A stretch of DNA of 6,221 bases from Paludibacter sp. (GCA_030655595.1 JAUSNQ010000212.1:1-6221), one strand, 5' to 3'; positions 1 to 6,216 are shown, counted from the stretch's first letter. Program-made: numbers and translations. Notes: a model not told the origin generated them from the sequence alone.

Positions 1-23
1 TTAAATTTCATGAAAGATGTTTT

Positions 24-1262
24 TTAACGGTTGGCAAAGTTACGAATTTTCGCTTGCATTCCCATCGTTTTTTTAGATGTAGCTGGTCTGTTTTGCTTTT
101 TTGCTTTGGGAGGCGCTATGGTGTTCTCGGCAGGATAAGGATGTTCCTTCACAATCGGAATTTGAATTGAGATAAGCTTCTGAATATCTTTCAGGTAAGG
201 ATGCTCTTCTACATCACAAAATGAGATTGCTTTTCCATCTAAACCTGCTCTGCCGGTGCGACCGATACGATGCACATAAGTTTCAGGAATGTTGGGGATT
301 TCGTAGTTGATGACCAGATTTAAATCATCGATATCGATACCACGGGCAGCAATATCCGTTGCAACGAGTACACGGGTAGTACGATCTTTAAAGTTACGCA
401 AAGCATTTTGCCGCGCATTTTGTGATTTGTTGCCATGAATGGCCTCGGTCTTGATATTTCCTTTCGATAAAATGCGTTGTACTTTATCAGCACCATGTTT
501 GGTACGTGTGAAAACCAAGGCTGTCTTGATGGATTTATCTTGCAGGATATGCAACAGTAAATCTTTTTTGTTGGCAGCATCTACGAAATACATTTCCTGT
601 TGAATCGTTTCTGCAGTTGATGTAGCCGGTGTAACCGACACTTCTTCGGGATTGGTCAGTATTGTTCCTGCCAATATGCGAATCGTTTCAGGGATTGTTG
701 CTGAGAAAAAAAGCGACTGTCGTCGTGATGGAATGAGTTTGATCAGTTTCTTTACATCGTGGATGAAACCCATATCCAACATGCGGTCTGCTTCATCTAA
801 TACAAAGATTTCTAAATCGTTCAGTTTAATAAAACCTTGATTCTGCAAATCGAGCAATCTTCCGGGTGTAGCAATCAAAATATCTACTCCCGCTTTCAGG
901 GTATTTACTTGTGAACCTTGTGGTACACCACCAAAAACAACCGTGTGGCGAAAACGCATATTACGACCATAGGCCGCAAAACTTTCACCGATTTGAATGG
1001 CGAGTTCGCGGGTTGGTGTCACGATTAAGACCTTTATCTTGCGATGAATTTTATCATTTTCCCGTTTTAAATACAAACGTTGCAAAATTGGAATGGCAAA
1101 AGCAGCCGTCGTACCGGTTCCTGTTTGTGCGCATCCTAATAAATCACGGCCTTTTAAAATGATGGGGATTGAAACTTCCTGGATAGGGGTAGGTTGTGTA
1201 TAACCTTCGTGTTGAAGAGCATTTAAGATCGGCTCAACAAGATCTAATTTATCAAATGTCAT
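24..1262 (-). CDS. rhlE: RhlE-type DEAD-box RNA helicase with Walker A lysine replaced by threonine
   Basis: This 412-residue protein has the two-domain core of an ATP-dependent DEAD-box RNA helicase; the opening (MTFDKLDL, then GYTQPTPIQ) and the overall length fit the RhlE branch, which remodels structured RNA and acts in ribosome assembly or RNA decay in the cytoplasm. Visible motifs in order: Q motif 20-28 with upstream Phe3, motif I 45-52, Ia PTRELA 83-88, Ib TPGR 132-135, DEAD 156-159, SAT 187-189, motif IV around LVFTRT 249-254, motif V ATDIAARGID 301-310, and HRIGRTGR 331-338. A short Lys/Arg-rich tail follows (about 384-412), a likely RNA-binding extension. Oddity: motif I reads AQTGTGTT, so the ATP-phosphate-binding lysine (residue 51) is Thr. 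All other motifs are canonical, so this looks recent or erroneous rather than the result of long decay. The ATG at 1260-1262 is chosen because the Q-motif Phe lies two residues after it. The gene appears to have its own promoter at 1331-1338. Family assignment is secure; activity is in doubt. Confidence 0.95.
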   Translation of the reverse strand: MTFDKLDLVEPILNALQHEGYTQPTPIQEVSIPIILKGRDLLGCAQTGTGTTAAFAIPILQRLYLKRENDKIHRKIKVLIVTPTRELAIQIGESFAAYGRNMRFRHTVVFGGVPQGSQVNTLKAGVDILIATPGRLLDLQNQGFIKLNDLEIFVLDEADRMLDMGFIHDVKKLIKLIPSRRQSLFFSATIPETIRILAGTILTNPEEVSVTPATSTAETIQQEMYFVDAANKKDLLLHILQDKSIKTALVFTRTKHGADKVQRILSKGNIKTEAIHGNKSQNARQNALRNFKDRTTRVLVATDIAARGIDIDDLNLVINYEIPNIPETYVHRIGRTGRAGLDGKAISFCDVEEHPYLKDIQKLISIQIPIVKEHPYPAENTIAPPKAKKQNRPATSKKTMGMQAKIRNFANR

Positions 1263-1274
1263 AGAATGTTACGT

Positions 1275-1321
1275 GCATTCCTGATATTTATGTCGGGAAA
1301 AACTATAACCCGATGGAATGC
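1275..1321 (-). promoter_or_regulatory. Predicted hairpin in the rhlE 5' leader
   Basis: Two nested inverted repeats lie between the rhlE start codon and its likely -7 box. The outer arms are 1275-1281 and 1315-1321 (7 bp, GCATTCC/GGAATGC). The inner arms are 1293-1297 and 1309-1313 (5 bp, TCGGG/CCCGA) around an 11-base loop. In the minus-strand RNA they give an inner stem-loop inside an outer stem, with one unpaired base on the 5' side and 11 on the 3' side. If transcription starts about 1322-1326, the fold fills most of a leader of roughly 60-65 nt and ends 12 nt before the ATG. The pairing is seen directly; a regulatory role is inference. Confidence 0.4.
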
Positions 1322-1330
1322 GATTTCGCG

Positions 1331-1338
1331 CAAAGGTA
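1331..1338 (-). promoter_or_regulatory. Bacteroidota -7 promoter box for rhlE
   Basis: On the minus strand this reads TACCTTTG, an exact match to the Bacteroidota sigma-A -7 consensus TAnnTTTG. A TTG lies upstream (complement of 1353-1355), but the gap is only 14 bases, shorter than the roughly 17-23 usual for the -33 element, so the -33 half is weak. The box sits 22 bases past the stop of the preceding barrel gene, giving the helicase its own start site with a GC-rich stretch (CGCG) immediately downstream. Confidence 0.6.
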
Positions 1339-1360
1339 CGGAAATTTATTTACAATTAAC

Positions 1361-1936
1361 CTAAAAGCGCAGACCTACCCTGAAATCGGTGTAATGTAGC
1401 CGGATTCTTTTCGGCTCATTGAATTGTGGATAGGAGGTGTAACTATATTCAATTTTGGCAAAATAAATCAATCTGCTGCGGGTGTTGAAGTTCAAGCCAA
1501 AATCAAATTGAGTCTGATGACCAAAAACAGAACCTTTTGTATCCTTAATTTTTAAATCATTCAGGAATAATCCATATCCCACAAACGGAATGATTTTTTT
1601 GTTTCTTGCGAGCTCGTGGCGGACTGTCCAGCCGTAGTTCAACATCGAAATGCGTTTTGCTAAATGATCGTTGGGAAACAAAATGGTATAACCCATTGGA
1701 ACAGATATAAAAGAAGCATTTTTTTTACCGTCGAATCCACTTAATTGCCAGGCATAATCGAACAAAGCCCCATATCCGTGGGTATTGTTTAACGTGATAT
1801 TCGAATGTGCAAATAGATTGCGGGGACCGAATTCAAGGCTGTATTGTTTGGGTGCTTTGGCAATTGATCGTTGTTGTGCGAACAGTGGGTTGGTCAATAA
1901 TATTATGGTGATGATGATGAAGGACGTTTTTTTCAT
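1361..1936 (-). CDS. Small secreted protein, probable outer-membrane beta-barrel
   Basis: I do not recognise a named family. The 191-residue product begins with a Sec signal peptide: MKKTS, a hydrophobic run (residues 6-15), and a likely signal peptidase I cut after LFA at residue 20, leaving QQ at the mature N-terminus. The rest has no transmembrane helix but shows alternating polar/aromatic segments typical of beta strands, such as FISVPMGYTIL, IPFVGYGLFL, FDFGLNFN, IYFAKIEYSYT and YTDFRVGLRF. It ends in phenylalanine, the usual C-terminal residue for outer-membrane barrel insertion. About 170 mature residues would fit an 8-stranded barrel. The start at 1934-1936 gives a textbook signal peptide; no Shine-Dalgarno is present, as is normal in this phylum. 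It is transcribed away from the three-gene transport operon across a 206-base gap and lies upstream of rhlE on the same strand, with no terminator visible between. The localisation is inferred and the function unknown. Confidence 0.85.
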   Translation of the reverse strand: MKKTSFIIITIILLTNPLFAQQRSIAKAPKQYSLEFGPRNLFAHSNITLNNTHGYGALFDYAWQLSGFDGKKNASFISVPMGYTILFPNDHLAKRISMLNYGWTVRHELARNKKIIPFVGYGLFLNDLKIKDTKGSVFGHQTQFDFGLNFNTRSRLIYFAKIEYSYTSYPQFNEPKRIRLHYTDFRVGLRF

Positions 1937-2142
1937 AAAATGATGGTATGTTGTTTTCCTAAATCGAACAACTTGATATGGGGAAAGTTCATTCTTGAAA
2001 AGGTTAAAATGGCAGTCATATTGAAAAGTTAGCCCTATAATAATTTGGAATGAGTGATAATATCAAACATTACACAATGAAATCAATCACTTTTCGTTAA
2101 CTTTACAACTTTTTCAATCAACCGATTTAAATACAAGTTTAT
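1937..2142. promoter_or_regulatory. Divergent intergenic region with two weak -7-like boxes
   Basis: This AT-rich 206-base gap must drive two divergent envelope genes. Best -7 candidates are TAACTTTA on the plus strand at 2098-2105, which would give a leader of about 30 nt for the gene at 2143, and TAACTTTT on the minus strand (complement of 2024-2031), which would give about 80 nt for the gene ending at 1936. Each matches the TAnnTTT core but lacks the final G, and neither has a TTG at the expected -33 distance. A short palindrome, TGATA-A-TATCA (2055-2065), lies roughly midway between the two boxes. No open reading frame or RNA gene is apparent. Confidence 0.35.
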
Positions 2143-2781
2143 ATGTATAAAATGCTTTTTCTATCGGCTTTTTTTATGCTGTTTTCTTTCACGGGTCTTT
2201 CACAAAAAGTAGTTCATTTTACGAATATTGATAAAGACAGTGCGAAAGTGGAATCGCTACAGGGGGTTGCACTGTCCATCAATCTTAATCTGGCAACGCA
2301 ACTCGGTTATTTCAGGGAATTACGGTTAAATCGTATCTCCACCTTTACATTATCCGGAGATTTGATTATGGCGAGATCGCCTGTCAGAATTATTAATGCA
2401 GAGCCTGAAGGACAAGGTTATCCAATTCAGCAGGTTGTATACGGTCCCGGATTTTTCCTCGGAGTTGCCGCTGATTATCGCCTCTATTTTGACTTTATCA
2501 ACAGAATGATGAAAGGCAAAAACACCCGACTTAATAGTGGCTTGTTTGTGAGTATTCCTTTGAAACTTATTTCCGGTATCATGAATCCGAGTCCGCATTT
2601 GAATTATGCTGGTAATTTTTTTCAAATTAATCCTTATCTGGCGCCCGGACTGGGTTATCGTTATGCTTTCACCCAAAATTTCTTTGTAGAAGGTATTGCC
2701 GGAATTCAAATCTATGGTTTGCATTTGGGTATGCCGGGTATTATGCCTGAAATTAAAATACGTGGATCAATTACATTCTGA
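2143..2781 (+). CDS. Secreted protein, probable outer-membrane beta-barrel, first gene of transport operon
   Basis: This 212-residue protein is not one I can name. Its N-terminus is a signal peptide: MYKM, a hydrophobic stretch through about residue 17, then a likely cut after GLS near residue 20, before QKVVHF. The mature part has beta-strand-like segments rich in aromatics and glycine (for example INLNLATQLGYF, FFLGVAADYRLYFDF, SGLFVSIPLKLI, LAPGLGYRYAF, FFVEGIAGIQIYGLHLG) and closes with IKIRGSITF, a barrel-type C-terminus ending in Phe. It is likely a small outer-membrane barrel of 8-10 strands. The start at 2143 places the signal peptide correctly. Its TGA is 11 bases before the ATG of the DUF4249 lipoprotein gene, on the same strand, so the two are probably co-transcribed and this protein may serve the same transport unit. 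That role is inference from position. It resembles the divergent 191-residue barrel protein in size and layout, but I see no convincing sequence match between them. Confidence 0.85.
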   Translation: MYKMLFLSAFFMLFSFTGLSQKVVHFTNIDKDSAKVESLQGVALSINLNLATQLGYFRELRLNRISTFTLSGDLIMARSPVRIINAEPEGQGYPIQQVVYGPGFFLGVAADYRLYFDFINRMMKGKNTRLNSGLFVSIPLKLISGIMNPSPHLNYAGNFFQINPYLAPGLGYRYAFTQNFFVEGIAGIQIYGLHLGMPGIMPEIKIRGSITF

Positions 2782-2792
2782 AAATCTGTTTG

Positions 2793-3629
2793 ATGATGAA
2801 AATTAAAAATAGTATCCGGGTGTTGTGTTTTTTGATTTTGTATGGTTGTGTCCGTACAGAGGAAATTGGTACTCCCTGGTCATCAGAGCCTTTCCCTGTG
2901 GTTTTTTCTATACTTTCGGTGGATAGAGTACCCGGTGTGTTTCTCGGTCAGACTTACTATCCCGATATGCAACAATCGGGTATTCCTTATCCCGAAGCTA
3001 AGGTTTATATGGCAGGAGAAGACATGAGTTGGATAGAACTCGAAAGAGATAGTGTCGGAAGTCAGTATTTTGTGGATAAACATGAAGCAATTATGCTGAT
3101 GAAAGGTAAATCGTATTTTATCCGAATTGAAATAGATGATCAATTACTCGAAGCACAAACAAGTATTCCATCTGAAACCGGAAGAATTCTTGATGCAACT
3201 TGTGTTCTCGCCCCTAAAACACCCAACTATACAATCGGGTGGGGAGATTATGATGAGGTCTTTAAAGCAACCATACGGGCAACACTACAACTGCCTTCAG
3301 ATCGGGAATTCGGTTGTTATTTGAGTACAAATTTCGATAGTTATATAAATGAAATTTTTCAGGAAAGTGAAAATTATATTTCGCAGGACACTTTTATTCC
3401 AAAGGATAGCACCATTGTCGATCTGAGCATTCGAACAGTTACTCCTGAGCTGAAAAAATTCATCATAGCGCGCCGACTATCCGTTTCATACGATGATGGT
3501 ATTTTGCCTGAAATTTTGATGGGAACATTTTCCGGTGTGCAGCCGGTTTACAACAATATTAATGGTGCAATTGGTTTTTTTGGAGCATATTGGGAAGAGA
3601 CTTTTAGTATTACCGTTCAGCAACAATAA
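2793..3629 (+). CDS. DUF4249 family lipoprotein, putative surface partner of the TonB receptor
   Basis: The 278-residue product starts with a lipoprotein signal peptide ending in a lipobox (LYGC, Cys19), so it should be lipid-anchored. Just after the cysteine comes VRTEEI; acidic residues here resemble the Bacteroidota lipoprotein export signal that sends lipoproteins to the cell surface. The remainder fits the DUF4249 family: an N-terminal beta-rich part with PVVFSILSVD (about 35-44), a middle LEAQTSIP segment (119-126), VDLSIRTVTPEL (209-220), and the family's closing NINGAIGFFGAYWEE signature (255-269). DUF4249 genes are commonly found beside TonB-dependent receptors, as here: the receptor ATG lies 4 bases after this stop, suggesting coupled translation. 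A SusD-like role in capturing or gating substrate at the receptor is inference. Start choice: a TTG at 2790 is followed by ATG at 2793 and 2796. I take the first ATG; 2796 is equally possible and changes one residue. Confidence 0.85.
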   Translation: MMKIKNSIRVLCFLILYGCVRTEEIGTPWSSEPFPVVFSILSVDRVPGVFLGQTYYPDMQQSGIPYPEAKVYMAGEDMSWIELERDSVGSQYFVDKHEAIMLMKGKSYFIRIEIDDQLLEAQTSIPSETGRILDATCVLAPKTPNYTIGWGDYDEVFKATIRATLQLPSDREFGCYLSTNFDSYINEIFQESENYISQDTFIPKDSTIVDLSIRTVTPELKKFIIARRLSVSYDDGILPEILMGTFSGVQPVYNNINGAIGFFGAYWEETFSITVQQQ

Positions 3630-3633
3630 TCAG

Positions 3634-6033
3634 ATGAAGAAAATTCTTGAAATAGTTTTGATTTGTTGTTTGTTGTCGGTTACGACTACTGCACAACAAC
3701 AACAATTTTACAGATTGCGTGGTCAGGTGATTGATGTCAGGACACAGAAACCCGTGAAGCGTGTCCCTATTCGGGTGTTGCCATACGATAGAATTGTGGA
3801 AGCTGATGCGAAGGGCGCTTTCATTTTCGAAATGCCCAAAGGTCAGCAAGAATTAATCATTGATTATGAGCCATTCGATAAACAACATTTGGTCATCAAT
3901 CTGCAGCAAGATACTGCGATCACGATTGCTTTGTATAGTCCGTTCGATTCGCAATACATCGAGGAAGTGGAAGTGGTCTCGGCTGCCCGCTTAACCGAAA
4001 ATCCTGCTTCAGTGAAACGAATTGACGCCCATGTGCTTGAAAAATTGCCCGTCATGCTCGGGGAAAGGGATATCATGAAGGCTTTTGCGCTGACATCCGG
4101 CGTGAGTTCAGGTTCAGAGGGTAGTTCTGAAATTCAGGTCAGAGGCGGTAATCATGGTCAAAATCTATTTTTGTTGGATGGCATTCCGCTATACTCCACC
4201 ATGCATGCTTTCGGCATGGTGTCGGTCTATAATCCGGTGATTATAAAGAGTGCACGTTTATACAAATCCTTTTTTCCTGCTGAATTCGGAGGTAAATTAT
4301 CGTCGGTGGTAAACGTGATTACGAAAGAACCGAATACCCGTGTATTTTCAGGTGAGGCGGAAATAGGATTGTTATCTTCAAAGTTATCGCTGAATGTGCC
4401 TTTAATTAAAGACAAACTGGGTTGGCAAGTTTCTGGAAGGATAGCCAACTATGCTTTGGCTAATTTTACTAATTTATTTTTCGATCCTGATGATACAAAA
4501 TTGGGATTGCATTTTGCCGACTTGAACAGCAGTCTATTTTGGAAAGCCAATGCAAAGAATCGTTTTCGCCTGAATTTCTTTCATAATTCTGATGGAATTG
4601 ATGTCGGTCAGACGGACATCAATGTGTTTAATTCTTTGTGGATAAAGAATACACAACAAAACATAAGTGGACAATGGTTACAGGATTTTTCTGCGCGATT
4701 AAAGGGACAAATGTTGGTATATGCTGACCGTTATATCTTTGATTTGGGCAATTCACAAAAGAATAAGGGGGAATCTTTCAGCAGTATCAATCAGATTCTC
4801 AGCGGAGTTAATACCCTTGGGGCAGAGGAGAAAATGATGTTCAAATTGTCGGATCAGCAACAACTGCATGGTGGCTTATTTCTAAAAAACAGTACTTTTT
4901 CGCCGATACAGTGGATTATTTCCGATACAACTACGCAACGGTCTAATTATCTGCGTCAATCTGCTGCTAATGAGGTAGGTGGATTTGCCGAATGGCAGGC
5001 AGGTTTTTTTAACAACAAACATCTATTGAATGCCGGATTGAGAGCTTCAGTTTTCATGGGGGAATTCAATTCATTCACTTTGTTGGAACCGCGTTTGAAT
5101 TATCATGCTTTACTCAGCGAAGATTTCTCTGTTTCAGCCTCAGTAACACGCATGACACAGCCGATACACCGCATTGCCAATAGTGGGGTAGGGATTTCCT
5201 TCGAGATATTTGCTCCGTCCGATGCAGTGCTTCGTCCGGCTTCCTCATGGCAGTATTCGTTTGGTGCTGCTCGCGATTTCAGCTGGAAAGGGATGAAAAT
5301 CGGATTGAAAGCTGATGCCTGGTTTAAATCCTTTCAGCAACTGACTGAATTTAAAGACGGACATGATGCCCGCACGGTAATTTTTTTGAACACAACCGAT
5401 CAGCTTAACGAATTGGTAACTCAGGGTACAGGAATGGCTTATGGAATAGATTTTTCGGCAGAACTTAATCATAAAAGAGGTTCGCTGACAGCAGATTATA
5501 CACTGATGCAGGCCAAAAACCGGTTTGAGGAACTCAATGAGGGTCAATATTTTGCTTCTTCGACCGATATACGAAATAACTTGTCAATCACAGGTTCGCT
5601 GAAACTATCATCCCAATGGTTTATCAATGGCACCTGGCAATACCAGACAGGAAGACCGATAACGATTCCTACATCCATGATTTATCCTACAATGGATATT
5701 TATAACGGTCAGCAAAATGATTATTACAACAGCTTTCTTCCTGTATATACCACAAGAAATAATTTCCGGATGAAGGATTTTCATAAGATGGATTTATCTT
5801 TTCAGTATAAATACATTGCTTACAGGAAGTACCAGGCAAGTTTTAGTTTTGGACTTTACAATGTGTATAACCGCGCAAACCCTTATTTGTATTATATTGG
5901 ACTGAATGCACCGGCCAGGGTATACAATTATGATACTGAAGAATTTGAAGTCAACAAGGATGCGCGGCCTGTCTTGAAGTCTATTTCGATTTTCACAATA
6001 CTGCCTTCATTTAGTTGGAATATTAAATTTTAA
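3634..6033 (+). CDS. TonB-dependent outer-membrane receptor with carboxypeptidase-like regulatory domain
   Basis: This 799-residue protein is a TonB-dependent receptor, an outer-membrane channel opened by the TonB-ExbBD energy system to import a scarce ligand. Order of parts: signal peptide 1-20 (cut after TTTA), carboxypeptidase-D-like regulatory domain about 26-100, a TonB-box-like stretch EEVEVVSAA (110-118), plug domain about 119-232, and a beta-barrel 235-799. Plug hallmarks are QVRGGNHGQNLFLLDGIPLY (168-187) and PAEFGGKLSSVVNVITKE (215-232). Late barrel hallmarks are YQTGRPITIPT (670-680), MKDFHKMDLSFQY (713-725) and LYNVYNRANPY (741-751), ending SWNIKF with the terminal Phe. The length is normal and there is no break. 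The frame is open upstream to an ATG at 3535, but that start overlaps the lipoprotein gene by 95 bases and buries the signal peptide, so 3634 is chosen. The gene follows the DUF4249 gene by 4 bases and ends the operon before a hairpin. The ligand is unknown; nothing here specifies iron, sugar or vitamin. Confidence 0.95.
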   Translation: MKKILEIVLICCLLSVTTTAQQQQFYRLRGQVIDVRTQKPVKRVPIRVLPYDRIVEADAKGAFIFEMPKGQQELIIDYEPFDKQHLVINLQQDTAITIALYSPFDSQYIEEVEVVSAARLTENPASVKRIDAHVLEKLPVMLGERDIMKAFALTSGVSSGSEGSSEIQVRGGNHGQNLFLLDGIPLYSTMHAFGMVSVYNPVIIKSARLYKSFFPAEFGGKLSSVVNVITKEPNTRVFSGEAEIGLLSSKLSLNVPLIKDKLGWQVSGRIANYALANFTNLFFDPDDTKLGLHFADLNSSLFWKANAKNRFRLNFFHNSDGIDVGQTDINVFNSLWIKNTQQNISGQWLQDFSARLKGQMLVYADRYIFDLGNSQKNKGESFSSINQILSGVNTLGAEEKMMFKLSDQQQLHGGLFLKNSTFSPIQWIISDTTTQRSNYLRQSAANEVGGFAEWQAGFFNNKHLLNAGLRASVFMGEFNSFTLLEPRLNYHALLSEDFSVSASVTRMTQPIHRIANSGVGISFEIFAPSDAVLRPASSWQYSFGAARDFSWKGMKIGLKADAWFKSFQQLTEFKDGHDARTVIFLNTTDQLNELVTQGTGMAYGIDFSAELNHKRGSLTADYTLMQAKNRFEELNEGQYFASSTDIRNNLSITGSLKLSSQWFINGTWQYQTGRPITIPTSMIYPTMDIYNGQQNDYYNSFLPVYTTRNNFRMKDFHKMDLSFQYKYIAYRKYQASFSFGLYNVYNRANPYLYYIGLNAPARVYNYDTEEFEVNKDARPVLKSISIFTILPSFSWNIKF

Positions 6034-6074
6034 TGTCAGCCAGCTTTCTTCAAATTTTCAAAGTTTACATAAAA

Positions 6075-6122
6075 TACAAAACGAGACAAATTGAAATACT
6101 CTTCAATTTGTCTCGTTTTGTA
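6075..6122. terminator. Bidirectional intrinsic terminator between the receptor operon and tRNA-Met
   Basis: A perfect 21-bp inverted repeat (arms 6075-6095 and 6102-6122) encloses a 6-base loop, ATACTC. The outer part of each arm is A-rich on the left and T-rich on the right (AAAACGAG/CTCGTTTT), so RNA from either strand forms a strong stem ending in a U-run. The minus-strand RNA additionally runs into TATTTTAT past the stem, making it the better terminator for the tRNA transcript. The stem starts 41 bases after the receptor stop. Its right arm includes the last two bases of the mature tRNA. Confidence 0.85.
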
Positions 6123-6194
6123 GCGGGAACGAGAGTTGAACTCGTGACCTCCGGGTTATGAATCCGACGCTCTAACCAACTGAGCTATCCCGCC
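6121..6194 (-). tRNA. tRNA-Met (CAU), elongator type
   Basis: The minus strand folds into a full 74-base cloverleaf. The acceptor stem is GGCGGGA/TCCCGCT, closed by a G1-U72 wobble. The D arm is GCTC/GAGC with a 9-base loop, the anticodon loop is TTCATAA (anticodon CAU), the variable loop is AGGTC, and the T arm is ACGAG/CTCGT with loop TTCAACT. The discriminator base is A and CCA is not encoded (CAAAA follows). C11-G24 in the D stem and a G1-U72 pair, rather than the A11-U24 and 1-72 mismatch of bacterial initiators, argue for elongator Met. A lysidine-modified tRNA-Ile2 also has a CAU gene anticodon and is not excluded. The anticodon stem has an A31-C39 mismatch at its loop end and a U27-G43 wobble. 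Confidence 0.93.
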
Positions 6195-6208
6195 TTGTTT
6201 AGCGCGTG

Positions 6209-6216
6209 CAAAGATA
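6209..6216 (-). promoter_or_regulatory. Bacteroidota -7 promoter box for tRNA-Met
   Basis: On the minus strand this reads TATCTTTG, an exact match to TAnnTTTG, 14 bases before the tRNA 5' end. That leaves a short 5' leader of under 10 nt for RNase P to remove. The -33 element would lie beyond the window edge and cannot be checked. The bases just downstream (CACGCG) are GC-rich, as they are after the rhlE box. Confidence 0.65.

Noticed and set aside
6..15. Perfect 10-base palindrome TTTCATGAAA just after the rhlE stop
   Set aside because: It has no loop, is too short for a terminator stem and lacks an adjoining U-run; palindromes of this size are expected by chance in AT-rich DNA.
911..1162. 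83-residue plus-strand open frame opposite the helicase
   Set aside because: It is antisense to the helicase motif I/Ia/Ib coding region, so its openness is a by-product of that conserved frame.
2021..2117. Imperfect inverted repeat TTGAAAAGTT / AACTTTTTCAA in the divergent gap
   Set aside because: It is AT-only in most positions, has one extra base in one arm and a wide spacer; chance is a sufficient explanation.
2350..2724. 124-residue open frame on the minus strand
   Set aside because: It lies wholly inside the 212-residue barrel gene, has no recognisable motif and no promoter of its own, and the plus-strand frame has a signal peptide and barrel C-terminus.
2790..2792. TTG start codon for the DUF4249 lipoprotein
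   Set aside because: It is followed directly by two ATG codons (2793 and 2796), which are more likely starts.
3535..3633. In-frame upstream extension of the TonB receptor to an ATG at 3535
   Set aside because: It overlaps the lipoprotein gene and would place 33 residues ahead of a clear signal peptide that starts at the ATG at 3634.
5245..5547. 100-residue open frame on the minus strand inside the receptor gene
   Set aside because: It is antisense to conserved barrel sequence with no protein features of its own.
6121..6194. tRNA 3' end as an attachment site for an integrated element
   Set aside because: No integrase gene or direct repeat of the tRNA 3' end is seen in the window; the neighbouring repeat is an inverted terminator stem.
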